17,247 bases of DNA from Streptosporangiaceae bacterium (lineage in GTDB: Bacteria; Actinomycetota; Actinomycetes; Streptosporangiales; Streptosporangiaceae). The translations under genes were made by a program, and so were the position numbers. A model generated the notes under the pieces. The model was not told the DNA's origin, searched no databases, and saw nothing but the letters and a program-made list of their open reading frames with translations. Below, piece by piece: positions 6,395 to 12,898 of this stretch. The stretch is taken from the NCBI GenBank assembly GCA_030045175.1, contig JASIBM010000550.1:1-17247 (forward strand), given 5' to 3'. Every line of letters begins with the position of its first letter. Position 1 is the first letter of the stretch.

Positions 6395-7954
6395 ATGTCC
6401 GCTTTTGAATTCCAGGCCGAGGCTATCGGCGGGTCAGATATCGACTGGAGCCAGATCACCGTGTCCGGCTTGCGCCAGGCGCTGAAGTCAGGAACGATCA
6501 CGTCGGCCGAGCTCGTCAGGTTCTACCTGGGCCGGATCGAACGCTTGAACGTCCAGCTCGGAGCGGTGATCTCGGTCGCGCCAGACGCCGTCGGGCAGGC
6601 GAACGCGATCGACGCCGCACGCGCGGCCAGCCCGGCTGGCGGTTCCGCTGCCAGACGCGCCGACGGCTCCCCAGCCGTCGGCAGCCCTGGCGCCGGTGGC
6701 CCTGCGCTTGGACCACTCGCCGGAATCCCCGTCCTGGTGAAGGACAACATCTCGGCAGCCGGGGCGCCCGCTACGGCGGGTTCACCCGCCCTGCTCGGGG
6801 CCGCCGGCGCGGACGCATTCGCCATCGCCAGGCTGCGCGAGGCCGGCGCGGTCATCCTGGGCAAGGCCAACCTGTCCGAGTGGGCGAACTTCCGCTCCAC
6901 TCAGTCCACAAGCGGTTGGTCCACCCTCGGCGGTCAGGCGGTGAACCCCTATGGCACCGGTCGTAACCCGTCAGGATCGAGCTCGGGGTCCGCGGTGGCC
7001 GTGGCCGCCGGGCTGGCGCCACTCGCTGTAGGGACCGAGACCGACGGCTCGATCGTCAGCCCATCGCACTGTTGCGGCATCGTCGGCGTCAAGCCGACTG
7101 TCGGCCTGGTCAGCAGGGCTGGCATCGTGCCGATCTCGCTGGCGCAAGACACCGCTGGGCCGATGGCCAGGTGCGTCGCCGACGCGGCGGCCCTGCTCGG
7201 CGCCCTGGCCGGCGCCGACCCCGCGGATGAGGCCACGGCTCAGGCGGCCGGCCAGCCCGCTGACTACGAGCAGTTCCTCGACGCAGGCGCGCTAGCCGGG
7301 GCGCGGATCGGCGTCTGGCGAGGGTCGGCGGCGGAGGCCACCGCCGCGACCGTCGCCCTGCTCGACTCCGTCGTCGGCCTGCTGCGTGCCCGCGGCGCTG
7401 TGGTGGTCGACCCGGTCGAGCTGGCCGAGGCCGATAAGATCGCCGATCCGGCCTACTCGGCGCTGCGGCATGAATTTCGCCGCGACCTGAACGCGTACCT
7501 GGCCGGGCTCGATGGCGAGCACCCGATGTCACTTGCCGAGCTGATCTCCTTCAACAGCGCGAACGCAGACCGCGTGCTCATTCACTTCGGTCAGCAACTC
7601 TTCGAGCAGGCGGAAGCGACCAGCGGCACGCCGGAGTCGGACTTCGCCCTGGCGAGGGCGCAGGCGCTGTCGCTGGCGCGTTCCGGGCTGGACGGGGTGC
7701 TGGGTGACCACGGGCTGGACGCGGTGCTTGCGCTCAGCGGTAACCCGGCCTGGCTCACCGACTACGTGCTCGGCGACCAGTACAGCGCAGGGTCGAGCAC
7801 CCCGGCCGCGGTGGCTGGTTATCCGTCGATCACGGTGCCAGTTGGCCAGGTGAGCGGCCTGCCGGTCGGCGTGTCGCTGATCGGAACGGCCTGGAGCGAG
7901 CCTCGCCTCCTCGCCCTCGCCTACTCTCTGGAGCAAGCCCTACGTGTGCCTTAG
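6395..7954 (+). CDS. Amidase signature (AS) family enzyme
   Basis: A 519-residue full-length AS-family amidase, hydrolysing a carboxamide through a Ser-cisSer-Lys triad. The visible triad is Lys116 (PVLVKDN), Ser195 in the GSSSGSA segment and nucleophile Ser219 (TETDGSIVSPS). The cisSer-Ser spacing of 24 residues matches characterised members such as fatty acid amide hydrolase. The C-terminus (VAGYPSITVPVGQVSGLPVGVSLIG) is also typical. It resembles generic bacterial secondary-metabolism or catabolic amidases more than GatA; no gatB or gatC adjoins it, so tRNA amidotransferase function is unlikely. An Ala/Gly/Pro/Ser-rich stretch of about 25 residues (roughly 78-104) interrupts the usual short linker between the first helix and the GPLAGIPVLVKDN strand. 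No signal peptide is seen. The start is supported by the TAATCT box. Confidence 0.92.
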   Translation: MSAFEFQAEAIGGSDIDWSQITVSGLRQALKSGTITSAELVRFYLGRIERLNVQLGAVISVAPDAVGQANAIDAARAASPAGGSAARRADGSPAVGSPGAGGPALGPLAGIPVLVKDNISAAGAPATAGSPALLGAAGADAFAIARLREAGAVILGKANLSEWANFRSTQSTSGWSTLGGQAVNPYGTGRNPSGSSSGSAVAVAAGLAPLAVGTETDGSIVSPSHCCGIVGVKPTVGLVSRAGIVPISLAQDTAGPMARCVADAAALLGALAGADPADEATAQAAGQPADYEQFLDAGALAGARIGVWRGSAAEATAATVALLDSVVGLLRARGAVVVDPVELAEADKIADPAYSALRHEFRRDLNAYLAGLDGEHPMSLAELISFNSANADRVLIHFGQQLFEQAEATSGTPESDFALARAQALSLARSGLDGVLGDHGLDAVLALSGNPAWLTDYVLGDQYSAGSSTPAAVAGYPSITVPVGQVSGLPVGVSLIGTAWSEPRLLALAYSLEQALRVP

Positions 7955-8019
7955 ATAGCTAACTCGCAACGTCCAGCCGCGGCGCGTCCATGATCGCGGA
8001 CTCGCGCCTGCGGGAAATG

Positions 8020-8033
8020 CGGACGAGCGTCCG
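8020..8033 (+). terminator. Possible amidase terminator hairpin
   Basis: CGGACG and CGTCCG flank a 2-base AG loop, 66 bases after the amidase stop. There is no T-run, so the assignment is weak. Confidence 0.25.
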
Positions 8034-8110
8034 TGATCATGAATCGTGGTCGTCGCACGGGCCGGGCCGTCTTTCCTGGCGATCCGGACCGGTCAGCCCT
8101 TGTCCGCCAT

Positions 8111-8126
8111 TTTCCCTTATGGGAAA
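8111..8126. promoter_or_regulatory. Perfect palindrome, operator-like
   Basis: TTTCCCTTATGGGAAA has two perfect 6-bp arms around a TTAT centre. This AT-containing dyad stands out against the GC-rich surroundings and resembles a dimeric repressor site. No confident gene follows it directly, so the target is unknown. Confidence 0.35.
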
Positions 8127-8302
8127 GGTGCGATGATGGCGGTGCGCTCCGGCCTCGGCAATCAGCGGGCGATCATCGTGGTGGCCATGGAGAAGCCATG
8201 AGCGTGTTCCAGGCAGCTGCCGGCGAGTTGCCGCCAGAGGCCGGTCGGCCAGCGAAATCACCCGTTTCGTGGTCGAGGCGATCGACCGGATCGCCGGCTC
8301 TT

Positions 8303-8431
8303 GCGGCAATGCCACTTAGCTTGACTTGATCTTCGTTCGGGTCGTGCGGCAATGCCACTTAGCTTGAGTTGACCTTCGTTCGGGTCGTGCGGCAATGCCA
8401 CTTAGCTTGAGTTGATCTTCGTTCGGGTCGT
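8303..8431. repeat. 43-bp x3 tandem direct repeat
   Basis: Three head-to-tail units start at 8303, 8346 and 8389, each beginning GCGGCAATGCCACTTAGCTT and ending TTCGTTCGGGTCGT. They differ at only two positions (GACTTG versus GAGTTG, and GATCTT versus GACCTT). Each begins with the small dyad GGCA-A-TGCC. Only three identical-length units with no unique spacers occur, so this is not a CRISPR array. Confidence 0.95.
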
Positions 8432-8719
8432 GTCGCGGGGCGCTGTCCTGGCCGGCAGCCTCGGGTCCGGCTCATGCTGGTTCTGCGCGCCCCGCTGGAC
8501 AGGGCAAAGCATGCATTCCGGGCAGCGGCTCCGCGGCTGCCGACCTGACGCGGCCCTGGCCGGACGAGATTTCGCCCCATAGGTCACTTGATCACCTCAC
8601 GTCACTGACCTTGATCGTTCTCGCCGGATGAATGGCGGATCGGTCCGGTTCTTCCGGGTGGATGGCACATTGACCAGATCGGTGGCGGACGGCGGGCGGG
8701 GACGAAAGGGGTGATAGTG

Positions 8720-8941
8720 ATGAACCGGGCGTGGTCGGCGGGACCGTGCCGTGACGTCGGCCGGCTGCGGTGGGTCGGCTGGCTGTGGTGCGTCGGCTGG
8801 CTGTGGTGCGTCGGCTGGCTGCGGTGGGTCGGCTGGCTGCGGTGGGTCGGCTGGCTGCGGTGCGTTGGCTGGCTGCGGTGCGTCGGCTGGCTGTGGTGGG
8901 TTGGCTGGCTGCGGTGGGTCGGCTGGCTGCGATGGCGCTGA
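8720..8941 (+). CDS. Possible Trp-rich repeat mini-protein (doubtful)
   Basis: The ATG at 8720 begins 73 codons ending in TGA at 8939. The AAAGGGG at 8705-8711 is a reasonable Shine-Dalgarno 8 bases upstream. After about 13 residues the product is a run of a six-residue repeat (VGWLRW, VGWLWC and variants), giving about 20 Trp in 73 residues, which is extreme. Because the DNA is an 18-bp minisatellite that is also open in other frames, the frame may be accidental; the SD-like site is the only argument for translation. If made, it would be a small, strongly hydrophobic, membrane-seeking peptide. No homologous family comes to mind. Confidence 0.2.
   Translation: MNRAWSAGPCRDVGRLRWVGWLWCVGWLWCVGWLRWVGWLRWVGWLRCVGWLRCVGWLWWVGWLRWVGWLRWR
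8765..8938. repeat. 18-bp minisatellite, nine full copies plus a partial
   Basis: Units of 18 bp with consensus CTGYGGTGSGTYGGCTGG start at 8765 and recur every 18 bases to 8926, followed by a decayed partial copy. Variation is confined mainly to three positions (C/T, G/C and C/T), so the array evolved by copying of variant units. The + strand is G-rich with many GG and GGG runs, so G-quadruplex formation is conceivable. Confidence 0.95.
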
Positions 8942-8962
8942 CTAGCCGACGCCCGATTCCCG

Positions 8963-9140
8963 ATGGCCACCGGCAGGGGCCCGGGGCGCTGCCGGCGGGA
9001 CCGAGCTAAGACGTAAGCACTCAGGTCGCGAGCATGATCGAGATAGCCTAAATGGCCACCGGCAGGGGCCGGGGCGCTGTCGGCGGGACCGAGCTAAGAC
9101 GTGAGCACCCCAGGTCGCGAGCATGATCGAGATGGCCTAA
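8963..9140. repeat. 89-bp tandem duplication (two copies)
   Basis: Copy 1 starts at 8963 and copy 2 at 9052. Both begin ATGGCCACCGGCAGGGGC, contain GACCGAGCTAAGACGT and end near ATGATCGAGAT followed by GCCTAA. They differ by a few substitutions and compensating single-base indels. No protein domain is recognisable in any frame. Confidence 0.92.
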
Positions 9141-9554
9141 CTGGCATTGGCTCTTGCGGTTACGCCGTTCCTGTCGTGGAGTTTGTCCAAGAACGCGACC
9201 TGCTGACGCGCGGGGCCGGAAAGCCGCTCGCCCGAGCAACTAGCTGCCTATCGCGCCGAGCGAAACGGCGTCAGCATCGACGGACGGCCCGCGATGGGCT
9301 GACAGCCTGCAGGCATGGCCTCTGGGTCCGGCGAGCCTGGCGATAGAGACGAGACTGGCGGTGGGAACGGGCCTGATGATAAAGGCGAGGCTAACGATAG
9401 ATATGTGGTGTCCGAGCGGCTACTTGCGGCCTTGGCGATGGGATGGCGACGCCATCGGGTACCCCAGGCGGCCTAGCCGATCCGCTGACCCGTCCATTCA
9501 GTCCTGAAATCACGTAATGATCTTGAAAATGGCCGTGCTAAGCAAATGACTAGG

Positions 9555-9570
9555 TCGTGCATAGTCACGA
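9555..9570. promoter_or_regulatory. Inverted repeat upstream of the wblA promoter, candidate operator
   Basis: TCGTG and CACGA are separated by 6 bases (CATAGT). The dyad sits 7 bases upstream of the proposed -35 element of the WhiB-family gene, a typical position for an activator or repressor. Confidence 0.35.
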
Positions 9571-9577
9571 CGGGTGG

Positions 9578-9607
9578 TTGTGAATCGAGACGCGCTCTCG
9601 CTAGCCT
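9578..9607 (+). promoter_or_regulatory. Candidate promoter of the wblA-like gene
   Basis: TTGTGA (9578-9583) and TAGCCT (9602-9607) are separated by 18 bases. Transcription would start near 9614, leaving a leader of about 50 bases, consistent with the Shine-Dalgarno seen before the GTG at 9668. Confidence 0.4.
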
Positions 9608-9667
9608 CGCTGGCTACCAAGTACGTATTCCGCTACCGCCTCGCAGGAACGAAAGGTGGCGAGCGTC

Positions 9668-9958
9668 GTGCTCGCATCGCACTTGACGGCGCAGGCCGCA
9701 TGCCGTGGCGCTGACCCGGATGATCTATTCGTCCAGGGAGCGGCGCAAAACCGGGCAAAGATGATCTGCCATGGGTGTCGGATTCGTACCGAATGCCTGG
9801 CGGACGCCCTGGACAGCAAGATCGAGTTCGGCGTCTGGGGAGGCATGACCGAGCGGGAACGCCGAGCTCTGCTCAGGCGTCGGCCGAACGTTTCCAGCTG
9901 GTACGACCTGCTCATGCAGGCCCGCCAGCAATTCGAGATGAGCCAGCAGGCCAGCTGA
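9668..9958 (+). CDS. wblA: WhiB-family Fe-S transcriptional regulator, WblA-like
   Basis: A 96-residue WhiB-like protein. Four Cys for a [4Fe-4S] cluster are at positions 12, 34, 37 and 43 (C-x21-C-x2-C-x5-C), followed by the EFGVWGGM turn (about 53-60) and the basic TERERRALLRRR DNA- or sigma-contacting segment. The sequence around the first Cys, the LFVQGAAQNRAK stretch and the RRRPNVSSWYDLL tail match the WblA subgroup of Streptomyces as I remember it, rather than WhiB1/WblE or WhiB2/WhmD. WblA represses antibiotic production and promotes sporulation in Streptomyces. GTG 9668 is preferred over GTG 9656 because AAAGGTGG lies 8 bases before it and the resulting 11-residue lead matches the family. 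The gene is monocistronic with a hairpin after it. Subgroup assignment is less sure than the family. Confidence 0.9.
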   Translation: MLASHLTAQAACRGADPDDLFVQGAAQNRAKMICHGCRIRTECLADALDSKIEFGVWGGMTERERRALLRRRPNVSSWYDLLMQARQQFEMSQQAS

Positions 9959-9981
9959 AGAGCCTACCTGCCGGCCTGCCC

Positions 9982-10005
9982 GCCCCGGCGTGCCAGCACC
10001 GGGGC
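9982..10005 (+). terminator. Hairpin terminator after the wblA-like gene
   Basis: GCCCCG (9982-9987) pairs with CGGGGC (10000-10005), with an inner GTGC/GCAC stem. It starts 24 bases after the stop codon. The structure is GC-rich with no T-tract, and it separates wblA from the racemase promoter at 10055. Confidence 0.5.
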
Positions 10006-10054
10006 CTTGCTGCCAGGCAGCCCGCGCACCGCCGAGTTTTCCCTGCTCTTGCCC

Positions 10055-10060
10055 TACAGT
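10055..10060 (+). promoter_or_regulatory. -10 box for leaderless racemase-like mRNA
   Basis: TACAGT ends 6 bases before the ATG at 10067. There is no Shine-Dalgarno between them. Confidence 0.55.
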
Positions 10061-10066
10061 TGGCCC

Positions 10067-10936
10067 ATGCGGTTCGCGTTGATCAACTCCGGGCTCGGCC
10101 TGCTGGCGACAGCCAGCGAGCTGCACAGGCGGCATCCGGAAGCTGACCTCGTCATCGCCATGGATCCCGACGGCATGCCCTGGGGACCGCGAACTCCGCA
10201 AGACATCGCCAGCCGTTCGCTCGCCATGGCCCGGGCAGCAGTCAGCTATGAGCCCGATGTCATCGTGATGGCGTGCAACACAGGCACCGTGCACGCCATC
10301 GAGGTGCTCCGTGCGGAGTTCGAGCCGAGCATTCCCGTTGTCGGAACCGTCCCGGCGATCAAGCCGGCCGCGGCGGTTGCCAGCTCGGTGGCGATCTGGG
10401 CAACCGTTGCCACGACGGCCAGTGACTACCAGCGCCAGTTGATCACCGACTTCGGCGGGCAGGCGGCGGTGACAGCGGTCGCCTGCCCCGGCCTAGCGAC
10501 GGCCATCGACGCTGGCGACCAAGCTGCGACGGCGGCGGCGATCGCCGCCGCGGCAAAGCGAACGCCCTGTGGCTGCGGTGCGGTGGTCCTGGGCTGCACC
10601 GAGTACGAGCTGGTGGCCGACCAGATAGGGGTGGCCGTGCCCGGTGCCGCCATGTTCGGCTCGGCCGCGGCAGTCGCAGCTCAAGCGGTGCGACGTGTTG
10701 CCAGTGCGACCACGCCCGCGGACCCAGTCGATGAGCCTGCAACAGGCAGGCTCCACATCCTGCTCAGCGGCCGCGAAGGCGAGCTGCCACAGGCCGCCTT
10801 GCGCTACCCTCAGGGCCGCGAGCTCGCTCCGCTGGCCAGCGACCGTCAGGCTCATGACCCCCAGCCAGGCGCGGCCCATGCGCAAGCCGAGGTGCCGCGC
10901 CTGCGACCTGATGGTTCTGATCTGTCAGCGAGTTAG
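10067..10936 (+). CDS. Asp/Glu racemase superfamily protein (MurI-like, divergent active site)
   Basis: A 289-residue protein. Residues 1-220 show the two-domain Asp/Glu racemase fold with both catalytic cysteines, Cys70 in MACNTGT and Cys177 in LGCTEYEL. Glutamate racemase makes D-Glu for peptidoglycan from L-Glu in the cytoplasm without a cofactor. Two helper residues differ from MurI: the DSG Asp near the N-terminus is Asn7 (INSGLG), and the His after the second Cys is Glu179, a GCTE form seen in aspartate-racemase/YgeA-type members. The WGPRTPQDI loop is MurI-like. It is therefore uncertain whether this is the housekeeping MurI or a paralogue with another substrate. Residues about 245-275 (LHILLSGREGELPQAALRYPQG) form a short C-terminal extension. 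The start is chosen by the TACAGT box; an upstream in-frame codon at 10007 falls in the wblA terminator region. Confidence 0.85.
   Translation: MRFALINSGLGLLATASELHRRHPEADLVIAMDPDGMPWGPRTPQDIASRSLAMARAAVSYEPDVIVMACNTGTVHAIEVLRAEFEPSIPVVGTVPAIKPAAAVASSVAIWATVATTASDYQRQLITDFGGQAAVTAVACPGLATAIDAGDQAATAAAIAAAAKRTPCGCGAVVLGCTEYELVADQIGVAVPGAAMFGSAAAVAAQAVRRVASATTPADPVDEPATGRLHILLSGREGELPQAALRYPQGRELAPLASDRQAHDPQPGAAHAQAEVPRLRPDGSDLSAS
10733..10753 (+). other. Perfect 8-bp hairpin inside the racemase-like gene
   Basis: GAGCCTGC (10733-10740) and GCAGGCTC (10746-10753) flank the loop AACAG. It lies at the junction between the racemase fold and the C-terminal extension. It would be a stable RNA stem and could pause or partly terminate transcription, or be incidental. 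Confidence 0.4.
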
Positions 10937-11054
10937 CCGATTGGCCGGGCGCCGAGCTCAGCGCGCCGCGGGCGTCAGGTCCGTCGCGGTGTCCCGCCCG
11001 GTCAGCAGCTCACTGGTCGGACGCCGAGTTCAGCGGCTCGGCTTGCCTTCGAAC

Positions 11055-12680
11055 TCAGCGCCTGAGCTGACCGGGCCCGGCTCCAGCGCGACCCGAGCGG
11101 CCTGCCCCGCCCGTTCCTGAGCGCCCGGTCCCGTTCCGGCTGTCGCGCTTGGGAGTACGGCGTGGCCCGCTGCCGCGCCGCGCGGCCCCTGTCCCGCCGT
11201 CGCGCCGCGTGGCCCCAGTCCCGCCGTTGCGCCGTGTGGCCCCAGTCCCGCCGTCGCGCCGTGTGGCCTCAGCCCCGCCGTCGCGCCGTGTGGCCTCAGC
11301 ACCGCTGCTTTGGCGCACAGTGCTCGGATCGCCGCCCCGGCGACCGGTGCCTGTCTCCCGATCCTGGCCAGCCCGAGCCGTCCTGGCCTGGCTTGACCCG
11401 GTCGGTCCGGCCTGATTTGCTCTCGCGCTTGGCTCGCCTGGCCCGGTCGGGTTGGCCTTGCGCGCGCGGACCACCCCGACCCTGCCAGCTCCCGCCGACC
11501 GCAACCTGGCGTAGCTGGCCGCGACTTGCTTGGGCGTCATCGGCAGCCGTGCCGCTGACGGTGGCAAGCCTGCGTGCAGGGCGTCGGCGATGAGCTGTGC
11601 CATGGAGTAGTCGGGATCAGCGTCCAGTGCTCGCTCGATCGCGACGCTCGCCAGCGCGCCGTCGCCGGCTTGCCACGCCGTGAACGCGAGCAGCGCCGCC
11701 GGGGCAGGCACGTACTCCGGCGGTAGATGACGCACCAGGTCGACCCACAGGCGCTGGTGATCGGCGTTATATTCCGGGTCCATCCGCGCCCATGCATCGT
11801 CCCTGACTCGCATATCGGTCAGTGCTACGCCCAGCCAGGCAAGTTCATCGTGATGGCTTGTCAGTCGCCCGCCGCGCCGGTACCGGGTTACTGCCAGCCG
11901 GACTGACCGCCGCCCGGCGTCGGCGACCGGCTGGTATACGTCGCCGTACCTGGGATCAGCGAACGCATCGGTGAGCATCCGTGTTGCGCGATCCTGCGCT
12001 CGTTCCACGGCTTCGCTCATCTGCTTTGCGGATTCAACTGCCGGGGCGAGCGTCGCGACAAGCTCGGCTCGGTTGCCGAGCACAGTCAGGCCGGCCGCTG
12101 CGAGCGTCGCTGCGGCCGGATGGCGAGCGGGGTCGAAAGGCACGCCCTCCGGTGGGCAGCAACCAGGGTCATCGCACAGGTAGGACCAGTAGCGGCCATC
12201 TGCCACTCGCAGGACGTCCTGCACGCCGATACCCGCTTCCCGAAGCGCCGGAATCAGCACATCGGCGACCGGGGTAACCTGCCTGCCGCTGCCGTAGCCG
12301 ATGGCGATCGCGAGCGTGAGGTGCTGACGACCAAGCACAGTGGCGGCATGCGAGGCGATGTCAGTGGCAAGTCCCTCTTCGGGTGGGTCGGGGAGGTCGT
12401 AGCGGAAGGCCAGCCTTATCCGCGAGTGCGGGCCGCCGACGCCGAGCACGACCAGGCTCTCGGCTGGATGGAACCCGAGCAGATGCGGCACGACGGCCAG
12501 GATCGCGTCGGCTGATCCGACGCGCACCCGGCAACGTGGTCCGCCGCGCTCGGCAGGCCGGCCCGCCGGCTCGTCTGAGGACGGACCGGACTGGCCAGCA
12601 GGGTGGTCGGCCGATGGCTGGCCCGGTGATACCGGGGGCCAGCCATCCGAAGGGTCATGTGGATCACGAGACTGTGTCAT
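11055..12680 (-). CDS. DUF4192 domain protein with repetitive basic tail
   Basis: A 541-residue protein. The DUF4192 domain, a widespread actinobacterial family of unknown function, spans about 50-400: VRVGSADAILAVVPHLLGFHPAESLVVLGV near its start, then RIRLAFRYDLP, the cysteine-containing WSYLCDDPGCCPPEGVPF segment, and LLAFTAWQAGDGALASVAIERAL with ALDADPDYSMAQL close to its end. The first 45 residues are Pro/Ser/Gly-rich. The last about 130 residues are Arg/Gly/Thr-rich and include five copies of a nine-residue repeat (GGTGATRRD type), probably disordered and nucleic-acid- or polyanion-binding by charge. No signal peptide or membrane helix is seen. The ATG at 12680 is preferred over the in-frame 12875 codon because family members begin shortly before the GSADAIL strand. 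It follows mshC on the same strand after a 218-base gap. Confidence 0.85.
   Translation of the reverse strand: MTQSRDPHDPSDGWPPVSPGQPSADHPAGQSGPSSDEPAGRPAERGGPRCRVRVGSADAILAVVPHLLGFHPAESLVVLGVGGPHSRIRLAFRYDLPDPPEEGLATDIASHAATVLGRQHLTLAIAIGYGSGRQVTPVADVLIPALREAGIGVQDVLRVADGRYWSYLCDDPGCCPPEGVPFDPARHPAAATLAAAGLTVLGNRAELVATLAPAVESAKQMSEAVERAQDRATRMLTDAFADPRYGDVYQPVADAGRRSVRLAVTRYRRGGRLTSHHDELAWLGVALTDMRVRDDAWARMDPEYNADHQRLWVDLVRHLPPEYVPAPAALLAFTAWQAGDGALASVAIERALDADPDYSMAQLIADALHAGLPPSAARLPMTPKQVAASYARLRSAGAGRVGVVRARKANPTGPGEPSARANQAGPTGSSQARTARAGQDRETGTGRRGGDPSTVRQSSGAEATRRDGGAEATRRDGGTGATRRNGGTGATRRDGGTGAARRGSGPRRTPKRDSRNGTGRSGTGGAGRSGRAGAGPGQLRR
11171..11305. repeat. 27-bp x5 tandem repeat in the DUF4192 tail
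   Basis: Units of 27 bp start at 11171, 11198, 11225, 11252 and 11279; the last four differ by only a few bases. On the minus strand each encodes nine residues of the RRDGGTGAT type. The period preserves the frame. Confidence 0.92.
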
Positions 12681-12898
12681 GCGGCTAGCGTCGCCAGTCC
12701 GGTGGCCGCGCCGCCACCGCAGATGTAGCGCGATGTTCACGGGAAGCGGCCTGTACACCCGCCGTGAATACCACCTTGACACGGCAGCCTGGCTGAGGTA
12801 CGGACCGGCGGACGGCGCGCCCGCCTCATCCCCGCTGGCCTGCGGTGCCGCAGCGCCCCTCGGGCTCGCTCGCACCTGGCGGGGAGTGCCTGCGTTGC
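12681..12898. other. Intergenic region between mshC and the DUF4192 gene
   Basis: This 218-base gap contains CTGCGG/CCGCAG (12840-12853, 2-base loop), a possible weak mshC terminator 46 bases after its stop. Upstream of the DUF4192 start, a NANNNT-like GACGCT lies 6 bases before the ATG and only loosely matches the leaderless pattern of other genes here. I see no other feature. Confidence 0.4.

Larger units (their letters stand above)
7955..9600. other. Repeat-rich gene-poor region between amidase and wblA
   Basis: About 1.65 kb without a confident protein gene. It holds three tandem-repeat families (entered separately), a palindrome at 8111, a CGGACG/CGTCCG hairpin at 8020-8033 that could end the amidase transcript, and a GGCAGC/GCTGCC imperfect hairpin at 8521-8541. 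Short reading frames occur on both strands, but their composition follows the repeats and I recognise no domain. The stretch at 9480-9600 is noticeably more AT-rich and looks like the wblA control region. Confidence 0.7.

Noticed and set aside
6395..7954. Amidase as GatA of a tRNA amidotransferase
   Set aside because: No gatB or gatC neighbours, and the sequence resembles stand-alone AS amidases.
8303..8431. 43-bp repeats as a CRISPR array
   Set aside because: The units abut directly with no unique spacers, and there are no cas genes in the window.
11030..11302. Minus-strand frame encoding a GPHGATAG-type repeat
   Set aside because: It is the 27-bp repeat of the DUF4192 gene read in another frame.
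12681..12875. Upstream extension of the DUF4192 protein to 12875
   Set aside because: The added 65 residues show no family similarity or ribosome binding site; the ATG at 12680 fits the family start better.
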